This document shows positions 46,034 to 58,115 of a DNA stretch of 64,000 nucleotides, piece after piece; position 1 is the first letter of the stretch; each line of letters opens with the position of its first letter. The stretch spans positions 124,001 to 188,000 of the forward strand of contig JAFEDJ010000011.1 in assembly GCA_018241685.1 (NCBI GenBank), given 5' to 3'. The DNA comes from Pseudomonadota bacterium (GTDB lineage: Bacteria > Pseudomonadota > Gammaproteobacteria > Burkholderiales > Rhodocyclaceae). The translations under genes were made by a program, and so were the position numbers. Under the pieces are notes generated by a model. The model saw only the letters and a program-made list of their open reading frames with translations. It did not search any database and was not told the DNA's origin.

Positions 46034-47137
46034 ATGTCTGACATCGCTTCTCAGGCACAGCTTTCTCCGGCGGTTTCCCAATTGCCGGTCTCGTGGTATT
46101 TCGACGAAAAGGTCTTCGAATTGGAGAAGCGTCTCCTCTTCGATGCGGGGCCCGGCTACGTCGGCCACGAGCTGATGGTGCCGGAAGTCAACCAATACCG
46201 GTCGCTGGAATGGCTCGACCATTCGAACCTGCTGATCAACCGGGAAGACGGCTTTTACCAGATGTCCAACGTCTGCCGTCACCGTCAGGCGATCATGTTG
46301 CAGGGCTCCGGTGTTGCCGACCGAAATATCGTCTGCCCGATTCATCGCTGGACCTACAACCCGGATGGCCTGTTGATCGGTGCGCCGCACTTCGCCGAGA
46401 ACCCCTGCCTCAACCTGCAGCGCCAGCAGCTGGATAACTGGCATGGGCTGCTGTTCAAGGGGCCGCGTACGGCGTCGGCGGACCTTGCTGGCATGCAGGT
46501 GGCCAGTGAGCTCAACTTTGCCGGCTACAAGCTCGACAAGGTCGAGATTCACGAGTGCAACTACAACTGGAAGACCTTCATCGAGGTTTACCTCGAGGAT
46601 TATCACGTCGAGCCCTATCATCCGGGGCTTGGTCAGTTCGTGACCTGCGACGATCTAACCTGGCAGTTCGGTGAATGGTACTCCGTACAGCGCGTCGGCA
46701 TCACGTCGTTGAAGAAGCCGGGCTCTCCCGCCTACAAGCGCTGGCATGAGGCCGTGCTCAACTACCATGGCGGCGAGATGCCCAAGCATGGCGCCATCTG
46801 GCTGACCTATTTCCCCAACATCATGGTGGAATGGTATCCCCATGTGCTGGTGGTGAGCACGCTGATCCCTACGGATGTGAACAAGACCACCAATGTGGTC
46901 GAATTCTACTATCCGGAAGAGATTCTCGAATTCGAACGCGATTTCGTCGAGGCCGAGCAGGCAGCCTACATGGAAACTGCCATCGAAGACGACGATATTG
47001 GCGAGAGAATGGACCGTGGTCGCCTTGCGCTGTTGAAGGCCGGGCGTAGCGAGGTTGGTCCCTATCAGTCGCCTTATGAAGATGGGATGCAGCACTTCCA
47101 CGAGTTCTATCGGCGGATCATGCAGCCGCACCTTTGA
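46034..47137 (+). CDS. Rieske non-heme iron oxygenase, alpha subunit
   Basis: A 367-residue ring-hydroxylating-dioxygenase-type protein. The Rieske [2Fe-2S] ligands are C81/H83 (VCRHRQ) and C101/H104 (CPIHRW). The catalytic-iron histidines lie in YLEDYHVEPYHPGL (H191 and H196), with an acidic ligand expected near the C-terminus. No beta subunit, ferredoxin or reductase is adjacent, so electrons must come from elsewhere. The substrate is unknown; relatives next to xseB-ispA-dxs are common in Rhodocyclales, which argues for a housekeeping oxygenation rather than pollutant degradation. It is divergent from xseB and has its own terminator. Confidence 0.88.
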   Translation: MSDIASQAQLSPAVSQLPVSWYFDEKVFELEKRLLFDAGPGYVGHELMVPEVNQYRSLEWLDHSNLLINREDGFYQMSNVCRHRQAIMLQGSGVADRNIVCPIHRWTYNPDGLLIGAPHFAENPCLNLQRQQLDNWHGLLFKGPRTASADLAGMQVASELNFAGYKLDKVEIHECNYNWKTFIEVYLEDYHVEPYHPGLGQFVTCDDLTWQFGEWYSVQRVGITSLKKPGSPAYKRWHEAVLNYHGGEMPKHGAIWLTYFPNIMVEWYPHVLVVSTLIPTDVNKTTNVVEFYYPEEILEFERDFVEAEQAAYMETAIEDDDIGERMDRGRLALLKAGRSEVGPYQSPYEDGMQHFHEFYRRIMQPHL

Positions 47138-47196
47138 GGTGAGTTGGCGGCCGCGGAGTGCTGATGTGCGCCGTAGTTCTTCCGTTGCTCTGAAAT

Positions 47197-47232
47197 AAAA
47201 AAAGCCCCCGAGTGTCATCGGGGGCTTTTTTT
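47197..47232. terminator. bidirectional Rho-independent terminator (Rieske oxygenase / ispH)
   Basis: AAAAAAAGCCCCCGA...TCGGGGGCTTTTTTT, an 8-9 bp GC-rich stem with a short loop and A/T tracts, between convergent genes. Confidence 0.92.
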
Positions 47233-47293
47233 GTGGTTGTCGGCGCAAGCGCTGGATTTTCAGGATTGGGGGGACTTGTCCCGGCGGACATCC

Positions 47294-48238
47294 TCAAGCT
47301 TCTTGTTGGCCGGTGTTGCCCTGGAGTTCCTTCGGCAGCGGGAAGGTCACTTTTTCCGGCACGCCTTCGAGCTGACGAACGGAGGCTGCGCCCAGCTCCT
47401 TCAGGCGGGCGATTACAGAGTCGACCAGCACCTCCGGTGCTGAAGCGCCGGCGGTTACGCCGACGCGCAGTTTTCCGACGATCCACGCGGGGTCGATGGC
47501 TGCGGCGTTATCAACGAGATAGGCTGGAACATTCAGCAGTTCGGCTACCTCGCGCAGGCGGTTGGAGTTGGAACTGTTCGGAGATCCGACCACCAGCACC
47601 AGATCCGACTGCGGTGCCATGAATTTCACGGCATCCTGGCGGTTTTGCGTGGCGTAGCAGATGTCGTCCTTCTTGGGGCCGACAATGCTCGGGAAGCGGG
47701 CTCTCAGGGCAGCCACGATGGCGCCGGCATCATCCACGGACAGCGTGGTCTGCGTAACGTAGGCCAGCATGTCGGGTTTGGTGACCTGAAGGTTCGCCAC
47801 ATCTTCGACAGACTCCACCAGATAGATCCCGTCGCGGACCTGACCCATCGTGCCTTCCACCTCCGGGTGCCCTTTGTGGCCGATCATGATCAGTTCACGC
47901 CCCTGGTCGCGCATGCGGGCGACTTCCAGGTGCACCTTGGTGACGAGCGGGCAGGTGGCGTCGAAAACGCGCAGTCCGCGGGCTTCGGCTTCAGTGCGCA
48001 CGGCCTGGGATACACCGTGGGCGCTGAAGATCACCGTATTGCCGGCGGGTACGTCGGCGAGTTCTTCGATGAACACCGCGCCCTTGGCGCGCAAGCCTTC
48101 CACCACGAAACGGTTGTGGACGACCTCATGGCGCACATAGATGGGGGCGCCAAATTGGGCGAGGGCGCGTTCGACGATCTCGATGGCGCGTTCGACTCCG
48201 GCACAGAAGCCGCGGGGCGTGGCGAGCAATACTTCCAT
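47294..48238 (-). CDS. ispH: 4-hydroxy-3-methylbut-2-enyl diphosphate reductase
   Basis: IspH/LytB (314 aa) performs the last MEP-pathway step, giving IPP and DMAPP with a [4Fe-4S] cluster. The three cluster cysteines are visible: [18 protein letters not shown] near residue 12, [15 protein letters not shown] near 97, and [13 protein letters not shown] near 195. The diphosphate-binding motifs [13 protein letters not shown] and [13 protein letters not shown] are intact. It is the distal gene of ileS-lspA-fkpB-ispH on this strand, a widely conserved order. Confidence 0.97.
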   Translation of the reverse strand: MEVLLATPRGFCAGVERAIEIVERALAQFGAPIYVRHEVVHNRFVVEGLRAKGAVFIEELADVPAGNTVIFSAHGVSQAVRTEAEARGLRVFDATCPLVTKVHLEVARMRDQGRELIMIGHKGHPEVEGTMGQVRDGIYLVESVEDVANLQVTKPDMLAYVTQTTLSVDDAGAIVAALRARFPSIVGPKKDDICYATQNRQDAVKFMAPQSDLVLVVGSPNSSNSNRLREVAELLNVPAYLVDNAAAIDPAWIVGKLRVGVTAGASAPEVLVDSVIARLKELGAASVRQLEGVPEKVTFPLPKELQGNTGQQEA

Positions 48239-48256
48239 CGGATACCTCGGTAATGT

Positions 48257-48688
48257 TCAGTTGATGCCGATCACTTCGACCTCGAAGCGGATCGACTTGC
48301 CGGCCAGTGGGTGGTTGAAGTCGATCACCGCATGGGTGTCGAGGACTTCGCGGATCAGGCCCGGATAGCGGGTGCCGTCGGGCGCGGTGAACTCCATAAT
48401 GACCATCGGCGCCACTTCGGCGTCGGCGGGAAAGTCCTCCAGGCGAACCTTCTCGATCAGATCTTCACGGTGCGCGCCAAAGGCGTTTTCCGGCTCGAGC
48501 AGGAAGGTGTGGTGCTCGCCGACCGTGATCCCGGCGAGGCAGCGCTCCAGCGCCGGGGCGATGTCGCCGTGGCCCAACTGCATGGTGGCCGGCTTGGATT
48601 CGAAGGTGCTGATGAGGGACTGCCCGTTATCGAGGGAAATCCGGTAGTGGAGGGTCAGCAAGCTGTCGGGCTGGACGATCTGGGTCAT
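48257..48688 (-). CDS. fkpB: FKBP-type peptidyl-prolyl cis-trans isomerase, SlpA-like
   Basis: A 143-residue cytoplasmic FKBP of the SlyD/SlpA group: LLTLHYRISLDNGQSLISTF, then LGHGDIAPALERCLAGITVGEHHTFLLEPENAFG in parts, where the insert-in-flap domain begins, and the C-terminal VIDFNHPLAGKSIRFEVEVIGI. SlpA-type proteins have prolyl isomerase and chaperone activity. Its ATG overlaps the lspA stop (ATGA), and it precedes ispH by 18 bp. The lspA-fkpB-ispH order is the same as in E. coli. Confidence 0.93.
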   Translation of the reverse strand: MTQIVQPDSLLTLHYRISLDNGQSLISTFESKPATMQLGHGDIAPALERCLAGITVGEHHTFLLEPENAFGAHREDLIEKVRLEDFPADAEVAPMVIMEFTAPDGTRYPGLIREVLDTHAVIDFNHPLAGKSIRFEVEVIGIN

Positions 48689-49179
48689 GAGAGCTTCTCT
48701 TGGGCGGGGGCGTGGCGATGCTCGCGCAACTGCGCAACGATCATCAGGATCACGCCCACCGTGATGGCGGAGTCCGCCACGTTGAAGGCCGGCCAACCGT
48801 AGCGGCCGATATGGAAATACAGGAAGTCGACCACCGCGCCAAAGACGAAGCGGTCGATCACATTGCCGATGGCACCACCGATGATCAGCGAGAACGCCAG
48901 CGGCTGCAGCAACTCGTGCTGGTGGCGCGCCAGCAGGCGCAGTAACCAGCCACAGATGCCGGCTGCCAGGGCTACGAAGAACCAGCGTTGCCAGCCGGCT
49001 TGGTCAGCCAGGAAGCTGAAGGCAGCCCCCGGGTTGAAGGCGAGTACCAGATCGAAGAAGTCAGTGATGCGGATGACTTCGCCGTTGCGCAGGGCGCCGC
49101 GGACGAGATGCTTGGTCCACTGGTCGGCCAGCACGATGATGGCCGCGAGGCCGATCCAGTTGCCTAGGCGTAATTTCAA
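48685..49179 (-). CDS. lspA: lipoprotein signal peptidase (signal peptidase II)
   Basis: LspA (164 aa) is an inner-membrane aspartyl protease that cleaves prolipoprotein signal peptides. Four helices are apparent. The catalytic aspartates are in IIGGAIGNVIDRFVFGAVVDFLYF and GWPAFNVADSAITVG, and IVLADQWTKHLVR is the conserved first segment. It lies 27 bp downstream of ileS and overlaps fkpB by four bases. Confidence 0.96.
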   Translation of the reverse strand: MKLRLGNWIGLAAIIVLADQWTKHLVRGALRNGEVIRITDFFDLVLAFNPGAAFSFLADQAGWQRWFFVALAAGICGWLLRLLARHQHELLQPLAFSLIIGGAIGNVIDRFVFGAVVDFLYFHIGRYGWPAFNVADSAITVGVILMIVAQLREHRHAPAQEKLS

Positions 49180-49206
49180 GGGCGGGCTCCTGCTGTTTTA
49201 CAAGAT

Positions 49207-52011
49207 TCAGGCGGCCGAGCGGGGCTCGCCGGTGCCGAACAGGTTGGACGTGCAGCGGCCACAAAGTTCCGGATGCTCCGCATCGTGACCCACGTCTTCC
49301 CTGTAGTGCCAGCAGCGCTCGCACTTCTTGTGCTCGGACGGGGTGACGAGGATGCTCTCATCGGCTTCGTTGTCCACTCGGACCAGCGTCGTCTTAGAGC
49401 AGATCAGCACGAAGCGCAAATCGTCGGCGAGGCTGGCCAGGGTGTCGTACTTGGCGCCGGCTGCGCGGATCTCCACTTCGGCCTGCAGCGAGGAGCCAAC
49501 CTTGCCTTCGGTGCGGACCGATTCGATGACCTTCAGCACGTCGGCGCGGGCGGTGCGGATCGCGTTCCAGCGTTCCAGCAGCGCCTCTTCGGCGTTCTGG
49601 GCGGGCAGCTGGTGGAAGGTGTGCAGCATCACGCTGTCCTCCGCGTCCTGGTTCAGCAATTGCCAGATTTCTTCGGCGGTGAAGGACAGGATCGGCGCCA
49701 TCAGTTTCACGACGGCCTGCAGGACGTGCCACAGGGCGCTCTGGGCGGAGCGGCGGGCCAGGGAGTCGGGCTTGGTGGTGTAGAGGCGGTCCTTCAGGAT
49801 GTCCAGCCAGAAGCCGCCGAGATCCTCGGAGCAGAAGGTCTGGAGCGCCTGCACTACGCGGTGGAACTCGTAGCGGTCGTAGTCGGCCTGGGCCTGGGCC
49901 TGCAGCTGGCGGGTAAAGGCTAAGGCATAGCGGTCGATCTCGAACCATTGCTCCACCGGCAGCATGTCCATGCCGGCATTGAAGTCGGCGATATTGGCCA
50001 TGAGGAAGCGCAAGGTGTTACGGATGCGGCGGTAGGATTCGACGACGCGGGCCAGGATCTCCTTCGACATGGCCAGTTCGCCCGAATAATCGGTGGCGGC
50101 AACCCACAGGCGCAGGATTTCGGCGCCCATCTTGTCGGTGACTTCCTGAGGCAGGATGGTGTTGCCCAACGACTTGCTCATCTTCCGGCCTTGCTGGTCC
50201 ACGGTGAAGCCGTGGGTGAGCAGGGCCTTGTAGGGCGGGTGGCCGTCGATGGCAGCGCCGGTGAGCAGAGACGAATGGAACCAGCCGCGGTGCTGGTCCG
50301 AGCCTTCCAGGTAGAGGTCGGCGCGGGGGCCGGTGGCGTGGCCGTCGTTGTGGGAGCCGCGCAGCACGTGCCAGTGGGTCGTGCCGGAATCGAACCAGAC
50401 GTCCAGGGTGTCGCTGATCTTGTCGTACTGGCTGGCTTCAGCGCCGAGCAGCTCGGCGGCGTCCAGCTTGAACCAGGCCTCGATGCCTTCCTTCTCGACG
50501 CGCTGGGCAACCTGCTCCATCAGCTCGACGGTGCGCGGATGCAACTCGCCGGTTTCCTTGTGCAGGAAGAAGGGGATGGGCACGCCCCAGTTGCGCTGGC
50601 GGGAAATGCACCAGTCGGGCCGGTTTGCGATCATGGACTGCAGGCGGGGCTTGCCCCAGGCCGGATAGAAAGCAGTGGCCTCGACACCGGCCAGGGCCTT
50701 TTCGCGCAGGGACTTGCCGTCCGTGGGCAGGCGGTCCATGCCGACGAACCACTGGGCGGTGGCCCGGTAGATCACTGGGGTCTTGTGGCGCCAGCAGTGC
50801 ATGTAGCTGTGCATGACGCTACCGTGGGAGAGCAGGTTGCCGACTTCCGTGAGCTTGTCGCAGATGGCCTGGTTGGCCTTCCAGATCGACATGCCGCCAA
50901 AGAAGGGCAGATCATCCACGTAAACGCCGTCGCCCTTGACGATGGAGATGATCTCGTCGTTGCCACGACCGTAGGTGCGCCAGGCGTTGAAGTCGTCTAC
51001 GCCGTGGGCTGGTGCGCAGTGCACGATGCCGGTGCCGGCGTCCAGGCCCACGTAGTCGGCCAGATAGACCGGGGCGACGCGATCGTAGAGGGGGTGGCGG
51101 AACTGCAGGCCTTCCAGGGTCTTGCCCTGGGCGGTCGCCAGGATGCCGCCTTCGCGACCCTGGCGCTTGAGGCTTTCCTCCACCAGGTCCTTGGCAAGAA
51201 CCAGCAGGCGGTCGCCCGCGTCGACAAGGGCGTATTCGTGCTCGGGGTGGATGTTGAGGGCCTGGTTGGCCGGTATGGTCCATGGGGTGGTGGTCCAGAT
51301 CACCGCGTAGGCGGTCTTGGGCAGGCTGGCAAGGCTGAAGGCTGCTGCCAGCTTGGGGGTGTCGGCTTCACTGATCGGGAAGGCCACGTCGACGGTCGGC
51401 GATTTCTTGTCGGCGTACTCGACTTCGGCTTCGGCCAGGGCGGAACCACAGTCGAAACACCAATTCACCGGCTTCAGGCCCTTGAACACATAGTTCTTCT
51501 TGACCATCTCGGCCAGGGCACGGATCTCGCCGGCCTCGTTGGCGAAGTTCATGGTCAGGTAGGGATTGTCCCAGTCGCCCAGGACGCCCAGACGGATGAA
51601 TTCCTTCTTCTGAACTTCCACCTGTTCGGCGGCGTAGGCGCGGCACAGTTCGCGGACCTTGTCGGCGGGCAGGTTCTTGCCGTGGGTGACTTCGATCTTG
51701 TGTTCGATCGGCAGGCCGTGGCAGTCCCAGCCGGGCACGTAGGGCGCATCGAAGCCGGCCAGGGTCTTGGAGCGGACGATGATGTCCTTGAGGATCTTGT
51801 TCAGCGCATGACCCAGGTGCAGGTTGCCGTTGGCGTACGGGGGACCGTCGTGCAGAACGAACTTGGGCCGGCCGGCAGATGCCTTGCGGATCTTCTGGTA
51901 GAGCTTGCGCTGCTGCCAGTCGGCGATCCAGGCGGGCTCGCGCTTGGCGAGGTCGCCGCGCATCGGGAAGGGCGTGTCGGGCAGGTTCAGGGTCTTGCGA
52001 TTGTCGGACAT
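49207..52011 (-). CDS. ileS: isoleucine--tRNA ligase
   Basis: IleRS (934 aa) charges tRNA-Ile and edits valine. Class I signatures are [16 protein letters not shown] (HLGH at 65-68) and KMSKSLGN near residue 610. The editing domain has [16 protein letters not shown]. The C-terminus carries a zinc-binding module with [10 protein letters not shown] and LCGRCTSNL (four cysteines), typical of the bacterial type 1 enzyme. The start [13 protein letters not shown] is standard. It is 15 bp downstream of ribF and is followed by lspA. Confidence 0.97.
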   Translation of the reverse strand: MSDNRKTLNLPDTPFPMRGDLAKREPAWIADWQQRKLYQKIRKASAGRPKFVLHDGPPYANGNLHLGHALNKILKDIIVRSKTLAGFDAPYVPGWDCHGLPIEHKIEVTHGKNLPADKVRELCRAYAAEQVEVQKKEFIRLGVLGDWDNPYLTMNFANEAGEIRALAEMVKKNYVFKGLKPVNWCFDCGSALAEAEVEYADKKSPTVDVAFPISEADTPKLAAAFSLASLPKTAYAVIWTTTPWTIPANQALNIHPEHEYALVDAGDRLLVLAKDLVEESLKRQGREGGILATAQGKTLEGLQFRHPLYDRVAPVYLADYVGLDAGTGIVHCAPAHGVDDFNAWRTYGRGNDEIISIVKGDGVYVDDLPFFGGMSIWKANQAICDKLTEVGNLLSHGSVMHSYMHCWRHKTPVIYRATAQWFVGMDRLPTDGKSLREKALAGVEATAFYPAWGKPRLQSMIANRPDWCISRQRNWGVPIPFFLHKETGELHPRTVELMEQVAQRVEKEGIEAWFKLDAAELLGAEASQYDKISDTLDVWFDSGTTHWHVLRGSHNDGHATGPRADLYLEGSDQHRGWFHSSLLTGAAIDGHPPYKALLTHGFTVDQQGRKMSKSLGNTILPQEVTDKMGAEILRLWVAATDYSGELAMSKEILARVVESYRRIRNTLRFLMANIADFNAGMDMLPVEQWFEIDRYALAFTRQLQAQAQADYDRYEFHRVVQALQTFCSEDLGGFWLDILKDRLYTTKPDSLARRSAQSALWHVLQAVVKLMAPILSFTAEEIWQLLNQDAEDSVMLHTFHQLPAQNAEEALLERWNAIRTARADVLKVIESVRTEGKVGSSLQAEVEIRAAGAKYDTLASLADDLRFVLICSKTTLVRVDNEADESILVTPSEHKKCERCWHYREDVGHDAEHPELCGRCTSNLFGTGEPRSAA

Positions 52012-52026
52012 GGTCGGTGCGTGAAT

Positions 52027-52959
52027 TCAGAGGGGATTCTGGACGAAGTAGGCGCGGGCCTCTTCGGCGTCGCGGGCAATCTGGGCGGTGAGGGCTTCGA
52101 GGCTGTCGTAGCGCTCCTCGTCCCGTTGCTTGCGCAGGAAATTGATCCGTAGATGGGCGTCGTAGCAGTCGGCGCTCCAGTCGAAGAGATTGACTTCGAG
52201 GGTTGCGCGGCCGGCGTCGTTGATGGTGGGCCGCACGCCGATGCTCGCCACGCCGGGCCAGGGCTTGTCGGCCAGGCCGTCGACGCTGACGGTGTAGATG
52301 CCCATCAGCGGCGGGCTGCGATGCTTGAGCTGGATGTTGGCGGTCGGGAAGCCGATCGTGCGGCCGATCTTGTCGCCGTGCATGACGCGGCCGCTGATGC
52401 TGTACGGGCGGCCGAGCAGGCGGGCCGCGTGGGGCATGTCGCCGTCGGTCAGGGCGTCGCGGATTGCCGAGCTGGAGACGCGCTCGCCGTCATGAACCAG
52501 GGTGTGCATCGCCTCGACGGTGAAGCCTGCGGTCTGGCCTGCGTGCTGCAGCATTGAAAAGTCGCCCTTGCGGCCTTTGCCGAAGCGGAAGTCGTCGCCG
52601 ATCATCAGATCGCGCACACCGAGTCCGCGGATCAGGATGTCGTCGATGAACTGTTCGGCGGTGAGCGACGCGAAGCGCGCGTTGAAGCGGCCGATGTAGA
52701 GGCGGTCTACGCCCTCGGCGGCAAGGAGCTGGATTTTTTCGCGCAGGGAGGTGAGCCGGCGCGGCCGGTTCTCGTGGGCGAAATACTCGCGCGGATGGGG
52801 CTCGAAGGTGAGCACCGAAGCGGGCAGGCCGGTGGCGCGCGCCTTTGCGGTGAGTTTCGCCAGCAGCGCCTGATGGCCGCGGTGCACGCCATCGAAGTTG
52901 CCGATGGTGAGCACGCAGCCGTGTTCGGTGCGTTCGGGAATTCCGCGGAAAACCTGCAT
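52027..52959 (-). CDS. ribF: bifunctional riboflavin kinase/FAD synthetase
   Basis: RibF (310 aa) phosphorylates riboflavin to FMN and adenylates FMN to FAD. The N-terminal FMN adenylyltransferase domain shows TIGNFDGVHRGHQALL (the nucleotidyltransferase GxFDGxHxGH signature) and DLMIGDDFRFGKGRKGD. The C-terminal kinase domain has GRVMHGDKIGRTIGFPTANI and the NLFDWSADCYDAHLRINFLRKQRDEERYDSLEAL segment in parts. The start MQVFRGIPERT matches the family. The ribF-ileS-lspA-fkpB-ispH order is conserved across Proteobacteria. Confidence 0.96.
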   Translation of the reverse strand: MQVFRGIPERTEHGCVLTIGNFDGVHRGHQALLAKLTAKARATGLPASVLTFEPHPREYFAHENRPRRLTSLREKIQLLAAEGVDRLYIGRFNARFASLTAEQFIDDILIRGLGVRDLMIGDDFRFGKGRKGDFSMLQHAGQTAGFTVEAMHTLVHDGERVSSSAIRDALTDGDMPHAARLLGRPYSISGRVMHGDKIGRTIGFPTANIQLKHRSPPLMGIYTVSVDGLADKPWPGVASIGVRPTINDAGRATLEVNLFDWSADCYDAHLRINFLRKQRDEERYDSLEALTAQIARDAEEARAYFVQNPL

Positions 52960-53034
52960 GGGGAGATGCTGGTAAAAGGCGCGATTATAGCGGCAAGGGC
53001 CGGGCGGGCGAAGCATCCCCGGCTTACAGGCCGC

Positions 53035-55172
<2,138 letters not shown>

Positions 55173-55218
55173 GGGTTGATACGGGTAACAGTTTCGTAGA
55201 TAATGCGCGGCTTCCCGT

Positions 55219-55303
55219 GCCGGGATGGCGGAATCGGTAGACGCAGCGGATTCAAAATCCGCCGCCGCAAGGTGTGGGGGTTCGAGTCCCCCTCCCGGCA
55301 CCA
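55219..55303 (+). tRNA. tRNA-Leu (anticodon CAA)
   Basis: An 85-base type II tRNA with CCA encoded. The acceptor stem is GCCGGGA/TCCCGGC, the D arm contains GGCGGAATCGGTAGAC, and the anticodon arm is GCGGA-TTCAAAA-TCCGC with CAA in the loop. A variable arm (GCCGCAAGGTGT) and T arm GGGGG-TTCGAGT-CCCCC follow. It lies divergently from queA, 46 bp away, and just upstream of the dadA remnant. tRNA 3' ends are common integration sites, but I found no nearby copy of this end. Confidence 0.97.
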
Positions 55304-55549
55304 GCAGTACTCTAGCAAGTCCCCCGCTTTTAGTCTATTTTGTTTGCCCAATCAACGGCTTATCGATCGATAGTCGAAGGTTTTCGGGCAGCGCCTCGTG
55401 CCCTTGATGCACACTTCGTGCTTGGTCGGTGGGCACCAGTCGGCGATTTCTTCTTTTCATTGGTCTCATCTTTGCTTGCCTCCGGGCTCTGGGCTGGTTT
55501 GGCTCGTTGCGGCGTAGCCGTCGTTGCCTCACAAACTCGGAGAGCGGTG

Positions 55550-55854
55550 ATGAAGGTTCTCGTTCTGGGCGACGAACGCTGGAATTCGTCGCGGACGATC
55601 TGTTCGGACAGGGCGGCGATCTTGCCGGGGCGGAATTCTGGACAGGGTTGCGACCAATGACGCCCGACGGTACTCCGGTGCTAGGTGCGATACCTCTGCA
55701 GAATCTTTATCTCAGCACCGGTCATGCCACGCTGGGGAGGACCATGGCGGCTGGAATGGGGCGTGTGATGGCGAATGTGCTGTCCGGTCGCGAGCCGGAG
55801 ATCGACATGTCGGCTCTTGGGCTTGAGCGCTATGACCGGCGTGAAGTCAGGTAG
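55550..55854 (+). pseudogene. dadA: D-amino acid dehydrogenase, internally deleted remnant
   Basis: The sequence starts with ATG and MKVLVLG, the N-terminus of DadA, and jumps within a few bases (about 55570) to the C-terminal 90 residues in another frame: RRTLEFVADDLFGQGGDLAGAEFWTGLRPMTPDGTPVLGA in parts, then LYLSTGHATLGRTMAAGMG. About 300 codons are missing, including most of the FAD-binding fold, and the two ends are out of frame. The intact enzyme oxidatively deaminates D-amino acids; this copy cannot be functional. The C-terminal frame ends at a TAG at 55852-55854. Confidence 0.85.
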
Positions 55855-56010
55855 AATTCATCTCAAAGTGCAAGTCTTTGATTGGTTTGTCTTTGTTCTA
55901 TCCGATGTGTGTCCGTGACGAAAGTTGCGGCTCGAATTTAACGAGTGAAGCGCTCGTAGCCCCTTGACGGGGTGGTTCAGCTTCGCCGCTTTTGCCCCAT
56001 ACAGACTCCC

Positions 56011-56964
56011 ATGGCCCTCGATCCCCAAGCCAAAGCCTTGCTCGACATGGTTTACCGTGTCGGCGCGCCGCGCTTCCATGAACTGGATGTGCATCAGGCC
56101 CGTCATTCCTTTGAAAAGCTGCAGTTTGCGCTGAGGCCCGAGGCGCCGGCGGTGGCGTCTATCACCGATGTGCCCATCCCGCGCACCCACGTTCGTGATG
56201 GTGTGATCATGGCGCGCCTGTATCGCCCCCTTCATGCGAAGGCGGATGAGAGCCTTCCGTTGGTTTTCTATTTCCATGGCGGTGGCTGGTGCGTCGGCAA
56301 TATTCCGAGTTACGACGTGCTGTGCCGAGAGCTGGCGAATTACAGCGAATGCGCCGTGCTTTCGGTGGATTACCGGTTGGCGCCGGAACACCCGTTCCCC
56401 GGTGCAGTGGAGGACGCCCATCGGGCTGTGGTCTGGGTATTGGCAAATGGCGGGATGCTCGGTATCGATCCAGCTCGTTTCGCGCTTGCGGGGGACAGTG
56501 CGGGCGGTACGCTGAGTGCTGTCACTGCGCTGCAGTTGCGTAATGAAGAAGGGCCGCGGGCGGCGCTGCAGCTGTTGATTTATCCGTGCACCGACATTCT
56601 CAGCCAGCGCCCTTCCCGTCGAGCCTACGCTAGCGGTTATTTCCTGGATACGGAGAGCCTGGCATGGTTCTTCGAGAAATACCTGCCATCCGATTCCGAC
56701 TGGAACGATTGGCGTGCGTCACCGCTACTTGCATCGCGCTTTGATGACCTTCCTCCGGCAACCTTCATCGCGGCGGGTTGCGACCCTCTTACCGATGATG
56801 TGCGTGCTTACGCCGATGCCTTGCGCCAGGCTGGGGGCGTGGTGAGCTTCCACGAGTTCGAAGGTATGGTTCACGGCTTTTTCACGCTCGGGAAGTTCTT
56901 CCCGCAGGCTGGGGAGGCTGTCCGGCTGGCTGGTCGAGCTTTGGCGGGTGCGCTGCGCGCCTGA
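56011..56964 (+). CDS. alpha/beta hydrolase of the hormone-sensitive lipase (esterase) family
   Basis: A 317-residue esterase-like protein. The oxyanion-hole motif is FYFHGGGWCVGN near residue 88, the nucleophile serine is in GDSAGG (about 159-164), the catalytic aspartate is in AAGCDPLTDD, and the histidine is in GMVHGFF. This is the type IV (HSL) arrangement. The N-terminal cap segment LDPQAKALLDMVYRVGAP is typical. There is no signal peptide, so it is cytoplasmic. The substrate is unknown; short-chain esters are usual for the family. Start at MALDPQAKAL. Convergent with the cyclase-FHA gene (1-bp gap). Confidence 0.9.
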   Translation: MALDPQAKALLDMVYRVGAPRFHELDVHQARHSFEKLQFALRPEAPAVASITDVPIPRTHVRDGVIMARLYRPLHAKADESLPLVFYFHGGGWCVGNIPSYDVLCRELANYSECAVLSVDYRLAPEHPFPGAVEDAHRAVVWVLANGGMLGIDPARFALAGDSAGGTLSAVTALQLRNEEGPRAALQLLIYPCTDILSQRPSRRAYASGYFLDTESLAWFFEKYLPSDSDWNDWRASPLLASRFDDLPPATFIAAGCDPLTDDVRAYADALRQAGGVVSFHEFEGMVHGFFTLGKFFPQAGEAVRLAGRALAGALRA

Positions 56965-56965
56965 T

Positions 56966-57859
56966 CTACATGCAGACGAAGCTGATCAACTGAGGGCTGC
57001 TGGCGCAACTGCGGCCCGGTGAGAAATGACCGCGGCCGCGTAGTACGACCTCTTCGCGGGATAGCTGAAACTCCCGTTCGCCTTCGATCAGCACGAAGGT
57101 GCCGTTGCTGCTTCGGTCGATCAGCACGAATTTGTCGCCGCGCAGTTCGATTTCTGCATGGCGCCGGGACGATTGGCTGTCACTGATCACGATATCGGCG
57201 GCGGGGTCGCGGCCGATCCTGACGCTTGGACGCGCCGAATTCAGCACAACGGAGCTGTTGCCGAAGTACAGGTGAAGCTCGGGCTCGGTTTCCAGCAGAA
57301 AATGATCGGATTGCACGATGGTCAGCTCGCCGACCGCTTCGCACATCAACTCACATAACTCAACCGGGCGGCTCACGCCGCGGATGACCCGGGGGGGGAG
57401 GGGGTGCAGCACGGAGCGCCACTCGGGTCCCAGGCGACGGGCTGTCTCCGCCGAGATGATTGCCTTGCCGGGGGAAGCCAGTTCGGCGAGGCGGGCTGCA
57501 AAATTAACCGTATCCCCGAACACATCTGTCCCGCTGACCACGACTGCGCCAAACTGGAAGCCGATACGAACGGCAAGCCGCTGTTCCGGTAAGGAGGGGA
57601 GCTCCTTGATGCTCAGGTGGATGGCCAGTGTGGCGTCGGCGGCGCTGTCTGCGTCACGGAACACGGCCATCAGGCCGTCGCCGGTGTGTTTCACTACCCG
57701 GCCGCCCTTTGTCTCGACAGAAATGCGCATCGCGCGGATGCTACGGTCGACCACCTCGAATGCTGATTTGTCACCGACGCGCTGATATAGCTGTGTGCTG
57801 CCGACAAGGTCGGCAAACAGGACAGCGCATTCTTGGGCGGGCGGCGTCGGGTCCGGCAT
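56966..57859 (-). CDS. class III adenylate cyclase catalytic domain fused to an FHA domain
   Basis: A 297-residue cytoplasmic protein. Residues about 8-170 are a class III nucleotide cyclase: metal aspartates D17 (FADLVGST) and D61 (HTGDG), lysine K57, and D112/N119/R123 in DVFGDTVNFAARL, a set that favours ATP as substrate. Residues about 195-275 form an FHA domain with RIGRD (214-218), SSRRH (S230-H234) and the NGT turn (252-254); FHA domains bind phosphothreonine. This suggests control by Ser/Thr phosphorylation, with the PP2C gene in this window as a possible, unlinked partner. No kinase gene is adjacent. Confidence 0.9.
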   Translation of the reverse strand: MPDPTPPAQECAVLFADLVGSTQLYQRVGDKSAFEVVDRSIRAMRISVETKGGRVVKHTGDGLMAVFRDADSAADATLAIHLSIKELPSLPEQRLAVRIGFQFGAVVVSGTDVFGDTVNFAARLAELASPGKAIISAETARRLGPEWRSVLHPLPPRVIRGVSRPVELCELMCEAVGELTIVQSDHFLLETEPELHLYFGNSSVVLNSARPSVRIGRDPAADIVISDSQSSRRHAEIELRGDKFVLIDRSSNGTFVLIEGEREFQLSREEVVLRGRGHFSPGRSCASSPQLISFVCM

Positions 57860-58115
57860 CTGGGTGTGACTGGCTTAGGAGGCGTGATTCTAGCGGAGTC
57901 CGTGACATTTTCCGCATGGGCAAGGTAACAAATTTGCCGCACTGCGGCGAGCCGTCTGTCGGTGAAAGGTGCTCGCAAGGCGAGTCTGAGTGACGGAGAC
58001 ACATTTTCCTTGATCTAAGTAGAGGCAAGGAGGCCGCGCAGTGGGATAATGATACGTTTAGCCGCGAACGGAACCGTCTCCTCGTGGCGCGTCATGTCTG
58101 TCTGGAAGGGGTTTC

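Noticed and set aside
49948..52152. A 734-codon open frame on the plus strand opposite ileS
   Set aside because: It is antisense to a full-length, motif-complete IleRS. Its composition (runs of Val, Gly, His, Asp) is what a GC-rich gene gives when read backwards, and it has no family motif.
55219..55303. tRNA-Leu as an integration (att) site with a mobile element downstream
   Set aside because: No repeat of the tRNA 3' end, integrase or phage gene was found in the window; the only nearby damage is the dadA deletion.
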